Positions 1-9,094 of a stretch of DNA of 64,000 nt are shown here, in pieces. Every line of letters starts with the position of its first letter. Position 1 is the stretch's first letter. The position numbers were made by a program, and so were the translations under genes. Source of the DNA: Micromonospora chokoriensis (GTDB lineage Bacteria; Actinomycetota; Actinomycetes; Mycobacteriales; Micromonosporaceae); contig NZ_LT607409.1 in assembly GCF_900091505.1 (NCBI RefSeq), positions 1,798,001 through 1,862,000 on the forward strand. Reading direction: 5' to 3'. Below the pieces are notes generated by a model, which was not told where the DNA came from, searched no databases, and saw nothing but the letters and a program-made list of their open reading frames with translations.

Positions 1-353
1 GCTGGGTGTTCTGGACGTCGGCGACGATGCTGGCCCTGGGCACGTACGCCGGTGGTTGGCGGATCATCCGCACGCTGGGCCGGAAGATCATCGACCTCGG
101 GCCCCCGGAGGGCTTCGCGGCCGAGACGGTGGCCAGCGCGGTGCTCTACTTCAACGCCCTGGTGCTCAAGGCGCCCATCTCCACCACCCACACGATCACC
201 TCGGCGATCATGGGTGTGGGCGCGACCAAGCGGTTGTCAGCGGTCCGCTGGAACGTCGCCGGCAACATCGTGATCGCCTGGATCATCACGTTCCCGGCCG
301 CCGCGCTGATCGCCTGCGTCACCTACCTGCTGGTCCGGCCGATCTTCGGCTGA
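1..353 (+). CDS. Inorganic phosphate transporter, PiT family (C-terminal part, cut by window edge)
   Basis: This is the last 117 or so codons of a membrane protein that enters from the left edge in the frame of base 3. It contains the PiT-family signature of the C-terminal half: the helix around 'NALVLKAPISTTHTI' followed by 'GATKRLSAVRWNVAGNI', then a final hydrophobic helix ending in 'LLVRPIFG'. PiT proteins import phosphate with cations at low affinity in the cytoplasmic membrane. The 'S-T-T-H' and 'R-W-x-V-A' residues are typical. It lies close to the high-affinity pst operon on the other strand, so two phosphate uptake routes are neighbours. A perfect hairpin follows the stop. Confidence 0.88.
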   Translation, partial: WVFWTSATMLALGTYAGGWRIIRTLGRKIIDLGPPEGFAAETVASAVLYFNALVLKAPISTTHTITSAIMGVGATKRLSAVRWNVAGNIVIAWIITFPAAALIACVTYLLVRPIFG

Positions 354-368
354 CCGTTCCGTCGAGAA

Positions 369-398
369 GGAGGCCCCCGGCGCCGGCCGGGGGCCTCC
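369..398. terminator. Bidirectional terminator hairpin
   Basis: A perfect 13-bp stem (369-381 with 386-398) and a 4-nt loop lie between the convergent PiT transporter and oxidoreductase genes. The GC-rich stem without a long T-run fits actinobacterial terminators. Confidence 0.75.
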
Positions 399-403
399 TC
401 GCT

Positions 404-1372
404 TCACTCGTAGCGCACGCCGATCTGCTCGCGCACCGTGTCGAGCAGTGCCATCACCTCCAGGGTGGTGGTGTGCGGCACCAACGGGCTCTCGGTCAGA
501 CCGGCGGCCAGGCAACGCTGCACCTCGATTGCCTCGTACTGGTAGCCGTTGCCCGCCGTGTCCGCGGTGATCGTCTCCGGCGCGGCGCCGTCCCGGTACA
601 CGGTGAGGGAGCCCGGCCGGAAGAACGGCTCCGGCAGGTCGATGCGGCCCGCGCTGCCGGTGATCGAGGCGGACAGGTTGGTCGCCCCGACCATGCCGCA
701 GCTCAGCGTCGCCAGCGCGCCGGCGTCGTAGCCGAACAGCATGCCGGTGTTCTCGTCGGTGCCCTCCGGGCCGATCTGCGCCCAGGACCGGATGTGCTGC
801 GGCACCCCGAGCAGCAGGTGGGCCAGACTGATCGGGTAGATGCCCAGGTCCAGCAGGGCGCCTCCGCCCAGTGCGGGGTTGCGCATCCGGTGGTCCGGCG
901 GGAACGGCCCGGCCACCCCGAAGTCGGCGCGGACACCGCTCACGGTGCCGATCGCGCCCTCCCCGATCAGCTCGACCGCGCGGAGGACGAGCGGGTTCGT
1001 CCGCATCCACATGGCCTCCATCAGGAAGACCCCGGCGGCGCGGGCGGTGTCCACCAACTCGGTGCTGGTGGCCAGGTCGAGGGTGAACGGCTTCTCCAAC
1101 AGCACCGCCCGCCCGGCGGTCAGGCAGGTCATCGCCGCCTCGTAGTGCGCGGAGTGCGGGGTCGCCACGTAGATCGCGTCCACCTCCGGGTCGGCGGCCA
1201 GCTCCACCCAGGAGCCGTGCGCGCGCTTCGCGCCGTACGTGTCGGCGAAACGCCGCGCGCTCTCCACCGAACGGGAACCAACCGCGACCAGCTCGGCGTC
1301 CGGCACCAGCCGGAGGTCTTCGGCGAAACGGCTGGCGATGTGGCCGGTGGCCAGGATGCCCCAACGAGTCAT
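404..1372 (-). CDS. Gfo/Idh/MocA-family oxidoreductase
   Basis: The product is a 322-residue NAD(P)-dependent oxidoreductase of the dihydrodiol dehydrogenase-like branch. A Rossmann motif 'GILATGHIA' is at residues 5-13, the conserved 'EKP' at 93-95 and 'LDLGIYP' at about 174-180. The Tyr in the last motif replaces the His of classical glucose-fructose oxidoreductases and matches the Tyr of dihydrodiol dehydrogenases. Substrate cannot be told from sequence; sugars or diols are usual. The start is supported by a TAGCGT -10 box (1379-1384) six bases before the ATG, so the mRNA is probably leaderless. It is monocistronic and divergent from the Nudix gene. Confidence 0.88.
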   Translation of the reverse strand: MTRWGILATGHIASRFAEDLRLVPDAELVAVGSRSVESARRFADTYGAKRAHGSWVELAADPEVDAIYVATPHSAHYEAAMTCLTAGRAVLLEKPFTLDLATSTELVDTARAAGVFLMEAMWMRTNPLVLRAVELIGEGAIGTVSGVRADFGVAGPFPPDHRMRNPALGGGALLDLGIYPISLAHLLLGVPQHIRSWAQIGPEGTDENTGMLFGYDAGALATLSCGMVGATNLSASITGSAGRIDLPEPFFRPGSLTVYRDGAAPETITADTAGNGYQYEAIEVQRCLAAGLTESPLVPHTTTLEVMALLDTVREQIGVRYE

Positions 1373-1481
1373 GTCGGAACGCTAACCGAGCTGGGTGAAG
1401 GGTTCGCCGCCGGCTCAGCTGTCGGACATCGCGGTGCGGGCCCCGGTCGCCTCGCCGTTGCGCCCCCGCCCACCTCACGCG

Positions 1482-1558
1482 CGTCCTTTGCTCTGCTTAT
1501 GCCGACGCACCACCTCACCGCCGGACTTGGTGCACCCGCATCTGCAGAGCAAAGGACG
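1482..1558. repeat. Long imperfect palindrome between divergent genes
   Basis: The outer arms are a perfect 15-bp inverted repeat (cgtcctttgctctgc at 1482-1496, complement at 1544-1558). The next 20 bases inward also pair at about 13 of 20 positions, giving a potential 77-nt hairpin. It sits upstream of both flanking genes, so it cannot be a simple terminator for them. It may be a regulator site or a dispersed palindromic repeat. Confidence 0.7.
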
Positions 1559-1633
1559 TCTGGACCGGTGCGGCTGCCGGAGCGGCGCATCGGCCGGCCG
1601 GGGCAGCCCGACGGGGGGAACTAGGCTCGCGGC

Positions 1634-2467
1634 ATGACGATCGACAGTGACGGCTTCGCCGCCCCGGCCGCCCTGGTCGAGCACGCCCGCCGGTTCCAGG
1701 CCGAGGGTGGCACCCCGGCGGTGCCCCGGGTCGCGGCCACCGTGCTGCTGCTGCGTCCGACCGACGCCGACTTCGAGGTGTACGTCATCCGCCGGGTCGC
1801 CGCCATGACCTTCGGGGGCATGTACGCCTTCCCCGGCGGCGGGGTGGACCGCTCCGACTCCGAGACACACCTGGACTGGGCCGGGCCCACGCCGGACGAG
1901 TGGGCCGGGCGGCTCGGGGTGGCCCCGGGCGCGGCCCAGGCGGTCGTCTGCGCCGCCGCGCGGGAGGTCTTCGAGGAGGCGGGTGTGCTGCTCGCCGGCC
2001 CGGACCCGGCGACGGTGGTGGGCGACGTCAGTGGCGACGACTGGGAGGCGGCCCGCCAGGACCTGGAGGGGCGCCGGCTGGGCTTCGCCGCGCTGCTCGC
2101 CGACCGTCAGCTCACCCTCCGGTCGGACCTGCTGCTGCCGTGGAGCCGGTGGATCACCCCGGAGTTCGAGCCGCGCCGCTTCGACACGTACTTCTTCGTC
2201 GCCCTGCTGCCGGCCGGCCAACGGACCCGCGACGTCTCCGGCGAGGCCGACCACACCCTGTGGATCCGGCCGGCGGACGCCCTCGCCCGGGCCGGAGCCG
2301 GTGAGTTGACCATGCTGCCGCCGACCCTGGTCACGCTGGCCCAGGTGGCGGCGGCCGGCGACCTGGCCGGAGTGGCCCGGGCGGCAGCCGACCGGGACGC
2401 CGCCACCCCGGTCACCCCCCGCCTGGACCTCCCCCCGAACGGCACCCCCCGCTTCCTGCTGACCTAA
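1634..2467 (+). CDS. Nudix hydrolase with long insertion (NUDT19-like)
   Basis: The 277-residue protein has a Nudix fold with a split box. 'FPGGGVD' is at 66-72 and the catalytic 'REVFEEAGV' helix at 110-118, separated by about 38 residues instead of the usual six. This architecture is known in the NUDT7/NUDT19 group acting on CoA derivatives or other diphosphates, but the substrate here is unknown. The two Glu of the 'EE' pair that bind metal are present. A TAGGCT -10 box ends six bases before the ATG, supporting this start and a leaderless message. Confidence 0.87.
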   Translation: MTIDSDGFAAPAALVEHARRFQAEGGTPAVPRVAATVLLLRPTDADFEVYVIRRVAAMTFGGMYAFPGGGVDRSDSETHLDWAGPTPDEWAGRLGVAPGAAQAVVCAAAREVFEEAGVLLAGPDPATVVGDVSGDDWEAARQDLEGRRLGFAALLADRQLTLRSDLLLPWSRWITPEFEPRRFDTYFFVALLPAGQRTRDVSGEADHTLWIRPADALARAGAGELTMLPPTLVTLAQVAAAGDLAGVARAAADRDAATPVTPRLDLPPNGTPRFLLT

Positions 2468-2490
2468 CTCGACCCCGCCCCCAACCTGGG

Positions 2491-2561
2491 CGATCATGGA
2501 GTTGTGGTGGGGACGAAAGCCCTCTCTCGCCCCCTTGTCGGGCACCACAACTCCATGATCG
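2491..2561. repeat. Palindromic repeat, copy 1 (family found twice in the window)
   Basis: A perfect 19-bp inverted repeat (cgatcatggagttgtggtg at 2491-2509, complement at 2543-2561) has a 33-nt centre. It lies between the convergent Nudix and pstB genes. A second copy with nearly identical arms is at 38994-39063, also between convergent genes. The centres differ, so the arms are what is conserved. Confidence 0.85.
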
Positions 2562-2587
2562 ACGGGACAAGTGTCGCCGCGGTCGGC

Positions 2588-3364
2588 TCAGCCGAAGCGG
2601 CCGGTGATGTAGTCCTCGGTCTTCTTCACGCTCGGGTTGCTGAAGATCTTCTGGGTGTTGTCGTACTCGATCAGACGGCCCGGGTCGCCGGTCTTCTCGA
2701 TGGAGAAGAAGGCGGTCCGGTCCGAGACCCGCGCGGCCTGCTGCATGTTGTGCGTCACGATGATGATCGTGAACTTGTCCTTGAGCTGGAACATCAGGTC
2801 CTCGATCGCCAGCGTGGAGATCGGGTCCAGCGCCGAGCACGGCTCGTCCATCAGGACGACCTGCGGCTCGACCGCGATGGTCCGGGCGATGCACAGTCGC
2901 TGCTGCTGACCGCCGGAGAGACCCGCCCCGGGCTTGCCGAGGCGGTCCTTGACCTCGTCCCACAGGTTCGCCGAGCGCAGCGCCTTCTCGGCGGCCTCGT
3001 CCAGGATCGACTTCTTGCGGACCCCGTTGAGCTTCAGTCCGGCCACCACGTTCTCGAAGATGCTCATGGTGGGGAACGGGTTCGGCCGCTGGAAGACCAT
3101 GCCGATCGTGCGCCGGACCGCCGTGACGTCGACGTCGCGGTGGTAGATGTCCTGGTCGTCGATGGTCAGGCTGCCCTCGACGCGGGCCCCCGGCAGCACC
3201 TCGTGCATCCGGTTGATGGACCGCAGGAACGTCGACTTGCCGCAACCGGACGGCCCGATGAGGGCGGTGACCGTCTTCGGCTCGACCGTCAGGTTGATGT
3301 TCTCGATCGCCTTGAAGCCGCCGTAGTACGCGGTGACGTTCGAGGCGGAGACGCGCTTGGCCAT
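2588..3364 (-). CDS. pstB: Phosphate ABC transporter ATP-binding protein PstB
   Basis: This 258-residue ATPase powers PstSCA phosphate import at the inner face of the membrane. Walker A 'GPSGCGKST' is at 37-45, Q-loop Gln at 92, signature 'LSGGQQQR' at 149-156 and Walker B 'VVLMDEP' at 169-175, followed by the PstB-typical 'CSALDPIST'. The length is normal. The ATG at 3364 is chosen because a GGAGGT ribosome site precedes it; the upstream open frame only reads back into pstA. It is the last gene of pstSCAB, 17 bp after pstA. Confidence 0.97.
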   Translation of the reverse strand: MAKRVSASNVTAYYGGFKAIENINLTVEPKTVTALIGPSGCGKSTFLRSINRMHEVLPGARVEGSLTIDDQDIYHRDVDVTAVRRTIGMVFQRPNPFPTMSIFENVVAGLKLNGVRKKSILDEAAEKALRSANLWDEVKDRLGKPGAGLSGGQQQRLCIARTIAVEPQVVLMDEPCSALDPISTLAIEDLMFQLKDKFTIIIVTHNMQQAARVSDRTAFFSIEKTGDPGRLIEYDNTQKIFSNPSVKKTEDYITGRFG

Positions 3365-3381
3365 GGTGGTACCTCCGGGGT

Positions 3382-4470
3382 TCATCGGCTGAGCCTGTTG
3401 CGACGGGCCAGCAACTTCGCCGCGATCGTCAGGATGAGTACGAGGGCGACCAGGGTGAGTGCCGCGGTCCACGCCCGTGCCGGTGCGTACTTCGACGCGT
3501 CACCGGCCTGCTGGTAGACGAAGAGGGACAACGACGACTGGTTGTTCTCGAAGGGGTTGGTGTTGATCGCGGCCCCGCCGCCGGCGACCAGGAGGACCGG
3601 CGCGGTCTCGCCGGCCGCGCGGGCGATGGCCAGCATGACGCCGGTGATGATGCCGGGCAGTGCCGTCGGCACCACCACCCGCAGGATGGTCTTCCACTTG
3701 GGTACGCCGAGCGCGTACGCGCCCTCGCGCAGTGGCGCCGGGACGAGGCGGAGCATCTCCTCGGTGGACCGGACGATGGTCGGCAGCATGAGCACGCTCA
3801 GCGCGAGCGCGGCGGCGAAGCCGGAGAAGCTCGGTCGGCCGTCGTTGAACCACGGGGACACGACGAGCACCCAGAAGGCCAGCACGAACAGGCCGGAGAC
3901 GATCGACGGGATACCCGTCATCACGTCCACGAAGAACCGGATCGCGAAGGCGAACTTACCGCGGCCGTACTCGACGATGTAGATCGCGCAGAGGACGCCG
4001 AGCGGCACGGTGATCAGGGTGGCGATGCCGACCTGCTCCAGCGTGCCGACGATCGCGTGGTACGCGCCACCGTTGGCGTCGCGGGCCCCGATGTTGTTCA
4101 TCGAGGTCTGGAAGAAGTTGACGTCCAGCCGGTCGACGCCCTTGCTGACCAGCGTCCAGACCACGGACACGAGCGGCAGCACCGCCACCACGAACGCGGA
4201 GTGGATCAGCGCGCTCCAGGTGCGGTTACGGGCCGACCGGCGTCCCTCGACCGCGTTGGCCGCGGCGAAGAGCCCGGCCAGGTAGAGGACCGCGCCGAGG
4301 ACGACCACGAGGACCGGGCCACCGATGCCGGCGCCGTAGACGATCGCGGCGGAGAGCGCCAGGGCCACCACGGCGATGACCGGAGCGGCGTACGCGGGCA
4401 GCCGCTTCGCCCGCAGCGACTCGGGCTGCGCCGGCGGGCGGGTGCGGTGGGAGGTGACGGTTGTGGTCAT
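3382..4470 (-). CDS. pstA: Phosphate ABC transporter permease PstA
   Basis: The 362-residue membrane protein has several hydrophobic segments. The EAA-loop region '[19 protein letters not shown]' and the following '[15 protein letters not shown]' are diagnostic of PstA. It pairs with PstC to form the phosphate channel. Its ATG overlaps the pstC stop by four bases (ATGA at 4467-4470), which indicates translational coupling. The N-terminal 45 or so residues before the first helices are polar and longer than in enteric PstA. Confidence 0.95.
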   Translation of the reverse strand: MTTTVTSHRTRPPAQPESLRAKRLPAYAAPVIAVVALALSAAIVYGAGIGGPVLVVVLGAVLYLAGLFAAANAVEGRRSARNRTWSALIHSAFVVAVLPLVSVVWTLVSKGVDRLDVNFFQTSMNNIGARDANGGAYHAIVGTLEQVGIATLITVPLGVLCAIYIVEYGRGKFAFAIRFFVDVMTGIPSIVSGLFVLAFWVLVVSPWFNDGRPSFSGFAAALALSVLMLPTIVRSTEEMLRLVPAPLREGAYALGVPKWKTILRVVVPTALPGIITGVMLAIARAAGETAPVLLVAGGGAAINTNPFENNQSSLSLFVYQQAGDASKYAPARAWTAALTLVALVLILTIAAKLLARRNRLSR

Positions 4471-5558
4471 GCGGCCGACTCCGTGAACTCCCGGCGGCGG
4501 TAGATGATCGCCCGCGCCGTGATGTTGACGATCAGCGTGATGGTGAACAGCACCAGGCCGGAGGCGATGAGCGCGCCCCGGCCGGTCTCGTTCGCCTCGC
4601 CGAACGCGTTGGCGATGTTGGCGGCGATGGTGTTGCCGCCGTTCTGGATCAGGTTGAACGAGATGCCGAAGGTGATGCCGAGGGTCATTGCCAGGGCGAT
4701 GGTCTCGCCCAGGGCCCGGCCGAGGCCGAGCATCACCGCGGCGATGATGCCCGGGCGGCCGTAGGGGAGGACCGCGGTACGGAGCATCTCCCACCGGGTG
4801 GCGCCCAGGGCGAGGGCGGCCTCCTCGTTGGCGGTCGGCGTCTGGAGGAACACCTCGCGGGAGAGCGAGGTGATGATCGGCAGCACCATGATGGCGAGCA
4901 CCAGGGCACCCAGCATGATCGACTTACCGAAGGGCCCGTCACCGCCGAAGATCGGGATCCAGCCGAAGTACTCGTTCAGCCAGACCGAGAAGTCGCGGAC
5001 CGGGTTGATGAAGATGTCCCGCCCCCAGAGGCCGAAGACCACACTCGGCACGGCGGCGAGCAGGTCGATCAGGAAGCCGAGCGCGGTGCCCAGCCGGCGG
5101 GGTGCGTAGTGCGAGAGGTAGAGCGCGATGCCCAACGCCACCGGCACCGCCATGAGCAGCGCCAGCGCCGCGCTGAGCACGGTGCCGAAGGCGAGGGTGC
5201 CGATTCCGAACTTCGGCTCTGTCTCGTTGGGGGACCAGCCCTCGTAGGTCCAGAAGTTCTCGGTGTTGGCGCGCAGGGCCGGCACCGCCTTGGCGATCAG
5301 GAAGATCGCGATGGCGGCGATGATGACCAGAACCGCGGTGCCGGCGGCCATGGTGAGACCGCGGAAGGCCCGCTCGGCGCCGAACTTCCGGCTGCGCGGC
5401 AGCGCGCCGCCGCCGCCCAGCCCGGCGCCGCCCGGGGAACGGGTGCTGACTGGTGCCTCGGCCACACGCGCCGAGGCACCGGCGGGCCACTCGTGACTCT
5501 GGGTCACGCGCGTCCCGCCGGTGCCGGCGTCGGCCGAGCGGTGAGGGGTTTCACCCAT
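4467..5558 (-). CDS. pstC: Phosphate ABC transporter permease PstC
   Basis: The 363-residue permease has the EAA motif 'NEEAALALGATRWEMLRTAV' followed by 'GLGRALGETIALAMTLG', the pattern of PstC. Six transmembrane segments can be followed after an N-terminal cytoplasmic extension of about 70 residues rich in Gly, Ala and charged residues. Such extensions are common in actinobacterial PstC. It lies between pstS (39-bp gap) and pstA (4-bp overlap) and acts with them in phosphate import. Confidence 0.95.
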   Translation of the reverse strand: MGETPHRSADAGTGGTRVTQSHEWPAGASARVAEAPVSTRSPGGAGLGGGGALPRSRKFGAERAFRGLTMAAGTAVLVIIAAIAIFLIAKAVPALRANTENFWTYEGWSPNETEPKFGIGTLAFGTVLSAALALLMAVPVALGIALYLSHYAPRRLGTALGFLIDLLAAVPSVVFGLWGRDIFINPVRDFSVWLNEYFGWIPIFGGDGPFGKSIMLGALVLAIMVLPIITSLSREVFLQTPTANEEAALALGATRWEMLRTAVLPYGRPGIIAAVMLGLGRALGETIALAMTLGITFGISFNLIQNGGNTIAANIANAFGEANETGRGALIASGLVLFTITLIVNITARAIIYRRREFTESAA

Positions 5559-5597
5559 CTGCTCGCTCGATTCGGTTGCGGAGGTGGTGGGTTCGGG

Positions 5598-6704
5598 TCA
5601 GGAGAGGTTCTTGACCGCGGTCTCGACCTTGGTGCGGACCGACTCCGGCAGCGGGGCGTAGCCCAGGTCGGTCAGCGAGTTCTGGCCCTCGGCGCTGGCG
5701 GCGTAGCCCAGCAGGCCCTTGACCAGCGCGAGCTTGTCGGCCGCGAGGCCCTTGCTGCAGACGATCTCGTACGTCGCCAGGACGATCGGGTAGGCCCCGG
5801 CCTCCTTGGTGTTGTAGTCGATCTTCAGCTTGAGGTCGTCGCCCTGGCCCTCGATCGCGGCACCGGCGATGGTCTTGCCAGCCGCCTCGGCGGTCAGCGC
5901 GGCGAACTCGCCGGCACCGTTACCGATCTTGGCCATCTTCAGGCCGGCGTTCTCGGCGAACGACCACTCCATGTAACCGATGGAGCCGTCGGCGCCCTTG
6001 ACCGAGCTGGCCACGCCGTCGGAGCCCTTGGCGCCGGTGCCGCCCGGGGCCTTCCACGCCTTGGCCTTGCCGAGGGTCCAGTCCGCCTCGGCGGTCTTGG
6101 AGAGGTAGTTGGTGAAGTTGTCGGTGGTGCCCGACTCGTCCGAGCGGTGGACGGTCTGGATGGTGGTCGACGGGAGCGTGGCGCCCGGGTTGTCGGCCTT
6201 GATGGCCGCGTCGTCCCACTTGGTCACCTTGCCGGCGAAGATCTTCGCCAGGGTGGCCGGCTTGAGCTGGAGGTTGTCCACGCCGCTGACGTTGTAGGCG
6301 ACGGCCACCGGGCCGATCACCATCGGCAGGTGGATGGCCTTGCCACCGGCGCACTTGGCGTCCGCCTGTGGCTGCTCCTCCGGCTTGAGGGCGGAGTCGG
6401 AGCCGGCGAAGTCGGCGGTCCCGGCGATGAACGCCTGGATGCCCGCGCCCGAGCCGGTCGGCTCGTAGTTGATCGTCGTGCCCTGGCACTTCTGCTGGTA
6501 CGCCTTGATCCATTCGGCCATGGCGTTCTTCTGCGCCGACGAGCCCTGGGCGTTCAGCGTGCCGGTAGCGCAGTCGACCGCGGCGGCCGAGCCCGAAGCG
6601 CTCGCGCCGGAGGCGGGCCCGTTGTTGTCCGAGCCGCATGCGCTGAGACCGAGCGTCGCGGCAAGAGCGAGGCCGGCAATAGCGCCGTACCGCTGGAGCT
6701 TCAC
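5598..6704 (-). CDS. pstS: Phosphate-binding lipoprotein PstS
   Basis: The 368-residue precursor begins with a lipoprotein signal peptide; the lipobox 'LSAC' is at 20-23. Phosphate-binding segments are present: 'GSGAGIQAF' and 'GTADFAGSDSAL' in the first half and 'HRSDESGTTDNF' in the second. The GTG start at 6704 places a normal signal peptide at the N-terminus; the open frame upstream lacks such a signal. It is the first and presumably most expressed gene of pstSCAB. PHO-box repeats lie 115-132 bp upstream of the start. Confidence 0.96.
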   Translation of the reverse strand: MKLQRYGAIAGLALAATLGLSACGSDNNGPASGASASGSAAAVDCATGTLNAQGSSAQKNAMAEWIKAYQQKCQGTTINYEPTGSGAGIQAFIAGTADFAGSDSALKPEEQPQADAKCAGGKAIHLPMVIGPVAVAYNVSGVDNLQLKPATLAKIFAGKVTKWDDAAIKADNPGATLPSTTIQTVHRSDESGTTDNFTNYLSKTAEADWTLGKAKAWKAPGGTGAKGSDGVASSVKGADGSIGYMEWSFAENAGLKMAKIGNGAGEFAALTAEAAGKTIAGAAIEGQGDDLKLKIDYNTKEAGAYPIVLATYEIVCSKGLAADKLALVKGLLGYAASAEGQNSLTDLGYAPLPESVRTKVETAVKNLS

Positions 6705-6818
6705 CTGAGGGGTTTCCCTTCGCGTCTGACTTGGCGCCCCGATCCCGGGGCCCGAGGACCGGCAGTGACCGGCTGACACGAAAGTTAGAAGTGCCAGGTA
6801 GCCGGTTCGCCGGTCGCA

Positions 6819-6836
6819 AGTGAACGCGAGGTGAAC
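6819..6836 (-). promoter_or_regulatory. PHO box upstream of pstS
   Basis: On the minus strand, GTTCACC and GTTCACT are repeated head to tail at exactly 11-bp spacing (6836-6830 and 6825-6819). This is the direct-repeat form of the actinobacterial PhoP/RegX3 site. A further GGTTCACT lies at 6892-6885. The likely binding protein, RegX3, is encoded at 50.0 kb in this window. Confidence 0.8.
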
Positions 6837-6984
6837 ACGTACGGCCGTCGAGGTGACCGCTCGCTGAGGGTGAGTTGTCCGTAAAGTGAACCCAGGTGCA
6901 CCTGTCGGAAGTATGGGTATATTTCCGGTTCGCCGTTATGCCGCCGACGCCCGGCCGTTACTCACCGGTGACCGCGCTCGACGG

Positions 6985-7911
6985 TCAGCCCAGGTGGTAG
7001 TTGATGTGCGCGGACCAGCGGGCGAAGCCCATCCGCTCGTAGAGCGCGACGGCTCCGGTGTTCGAGTCGTCCACGTAGAGCATCACCCGGTCCAGGCCAC
7101 GCCTGTCCCGCAGGTAGGCCAGCCCGGCGGTGGTCAGTGCCCGGCCCAACCCACCACCGTGCGCGGTCGGCTCCACCCCCAGCACGTACACCTCGCCGAT
7201 CCGGGCCGTGCCCGGTTGCTCGTGCACCTTGGTCCAGTGGAAACCGAGCAGCCGACCGGTCCCGGTCTCCTCGGCGAGCAGGAAGCCGTCCGGGTCGAAC
7301 CACGGTTCGGCCAGCCGGACCCGCAGGTCGTCCGAGGTCCAGCGCCCCTGCTCGGGGTGCTCGGCGAAGGCGCGCGCGTTGAGAGTCAGCCACGCCGCGT
7401 CGTCCGCCCCGGGCCGGAACGCGCGCAGCGCCACCCCGTCGGGCAGCCGCGGCTCGCCGAGCGGAGCGGCCAGGGATCGGCGCAGTTGCCACAGCACCCG
7501 TGCCCGGGTGAAGCCGAGGTCGACGCCGAGCGCCGCAGCCGAGGGGTGGTCGCCGTGCGCCCACGCCCGCAACGGTCCGGTAGCCGACGCGAGTACGCCC
7601 CGGGCCAACGCGCGACCGGTGCCCCGCCGCCGGTACGCCGGGTGCACCACCAGTTCGACGCCGATTCCGCCGACCGGATCGGTGGTGTCCAGGTGCGCGT
7701 ACCCGGTCAGGGTGCCGTCGTCGGCACGGGCGATCAGGTGCAGGGCCGGGGCGTCCGGGTCGCGCAGTCGGAGCAGGACGTGCTCGTCGAGTGGGTTCGC
7801 GCCGTCGGTGTCAGCCGCGGTGCTGGCCAGGGCCAGCACGTCGGCGACCTCCCCGGGTGCCAGTCGGTCGGTCCGGGTCACCTGGTCGCTGGTCGGCTCC
7901 GCGCTGCTCAT
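6985..7911 (-). CDS. mshD: Mycothiol synthase MshD
   Basis: The 308-residue protein has two tandem GNAT domains, as in MshD, which acetylates Cys-GlcN-Ins to finish mycothiol. The first acetyl-CoA loop reads 'RRRGTGRALARG'. The second half carries 'GGGLGRALTTAGLAYL' and the strongly conserved C-terminal 'MLYVDDSNTGAVALYERMGF'. The start at 7911 is favoured over an upstream ATG because a TACGGT -10-like box ends six bases before it. Together with mshA at 40.9 kb it shows that this organism makes mycothiol. Confidence 0.93.
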   Translation of the reverse strand: MSSAEPTSDQVTRTDRLAPGEVADVLALASTAADTDGANPLDEHVLLRLRDPDAPALHLIARADDGTLTGYAHLDTTDPVGGIGVELVVHPAYRRRGTGRALARGVLASATGPLRAWAHGDHPSAAALGVDLGFTRARVLWQLRRSLAAPLGEPRLPDGVALRAFRPGADDAAWLTLNARAFAEHPEQGRWTSDDLRVRLAEPWFDPDGFLLAEETGTGRLLGFHWTKVHEQPGTARIGEVYVLGVEPTAHGGGLGRALTTAGLAYLRDRRGLDRVMLYVDDSNTGAVALYERMGFARWSAHINYHLG

Positions 7912-7972
7912 CCCGTCACCGTATCCGTTGCGTGTCGTGCCGCCCGGACCGTCGCCGCGCAAAGACCGCGGT

Positions 7973-8842
7973 TCAGGTCGGTTCGGTCGGTAGTGCCTCC
8001 AACTCGAAGCGCGCGGTCAGGTCGGGCAGGATCCGGCGCAGGGCGTCCACCGTGCCCTGCCGGTCGCCACCGGCGTCGTGCAGCAGCACCACCGAGCCCG
8101 GCGCGGCCTGGGTCACCACCGTCGCCGTGATCTTGCTGGCGCCGGGCAGGTCCCAGTCCGACGGGTCGACCGACCAGTGCAGCGGGGTCATGCCGAGCTG
8201 CCGCGCCACCGACACCACCGGGTACGTCCAGGCCCCGCCGGGCTGGCGGTACCAGACGATGGGCGCGTTCGGCACCGCTGCCCGGATCGCGTCGTTGGTA
8301 CGCAGCAGGTCGGCGCGGATCGCGTCGGCCGATCGGGTGCCCAGGCTGACGTCGTGGTGCCACGAGTGGTTGCACAGGGTGTGGCCGTCGTCGACGATCG
8401 CCTGGATCAGGTCGGGATGGTTCTGGGCGTTCTCCCCGACCACGCAGAACGTGGCTCGCACGTCGAACTCGCGCAGCGTGGCGAGGACCTGCGGGGTGTA
8501 CCGGGGGTCCGGACCGTCGTCGAAGGTCAGCGCGAGCCGGGGGGACCCGGTGGTCTCGTGCGCGCCGAACAACTTGTCGCCGCCGGCGTCACGGCCGGAA
8601 CCGTCCTGGCCGGTCTCGGCGGGGCCGTCGCTGCCGCCGGGGCGCGGTGCGCTGTCCGGGTCGCCGTCGCTGGGCTGGTCGGCGTAGTGCGGCCCGTCGG
8701 CGTCGGTGATGGCGTTGGTGGGGTGCCGGGGGGCTGGATCAAGGAGGAGACTGCGGCCCAGCGCGTACGCGGAACCGAGCAGCGCCACCAGCACCAGCGT
8801 CACGATCCCCGTCGCCTTCGCTGTCGAACCGCCCCGCGTCAC
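7973..8842 (-). CDS. Membrane-anchored polysaccharide deacetylase (NodB domain)
   Basis: The NodB homology domain has 'TFDDGPD' at about 106-112, the metal-binding 'HSWHH' at 159-163, 'YRQPGG' as motif 3 and 'VLLHDAGG' near the end. It likely N-deacetylates a cell-wall glycan outside the membrane. With the GTG at 8842 the protein is 289 residues, with a short basic N-terminus and one transmembrane segment (about 12-32), then a Pro/Gly/Asp-rich linker. An in-frame ATG at 8956 would add 38 polar residues, but a TATTCT -10-like box (8934-8939, minus strand) lies inside that extension. Confidence 0.85.
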   Translation of the reverse strand: MTRGGSTAKATGIVTLVLVALLGSAYALGRSLLLDPAPRHPTNAITDADGPHYADQPSDGDPDSAPRPGGSDGPAETGQDGSGRDAGGDKLFGAHETTGSPRLALTFDDGPDPRYTPQVLATLREFDVRATFCVVGENAQNHPDLIQAIVDDGHTLCNHSWHHDVSLGTRSADAIRADLLRTNDAIRAAVPNAPIVWYRQPGGAWTYPVVSVARQLGMTPLHWSVDPSDWDLPGASKITATVVTQAAPGSVVLLHDAGGDRQGTVDALRRILPDLTARFELEALPTEPT

Positions 8843-9094
8843 GGCTTCCGCCCGGCTGGCCGGCCAGGCCGCCCCGTCGCCCCCGTGCTGACTGCGCGCA
8901 CCGTCACCCCTTTCTCCGGCAAACCCGGCAGTCAGAATAGAACCGCCAAGCTGCACAAAAAGGGCATATCGGAAATCGGTGGCGCGACTTCGGGGTCAGA
9001 CGGGCCGGGCACGCGGATCGGACGGGTAGCGGCGCGGGCGCAGACGCGCCTCCGGCGGGCAGGGGCGGGTGCGTCAGGCGGGCGGGGGCGTGCG

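Noticed and set aside
237..1478. Very long overlapping open frames on both strands over the oxidoreductase gene
   Set aside because: High-GC antisense shadows: Arg/Pro/Gly-rich products without family motifs, against a gene with clear Gfo/Idh motifs.
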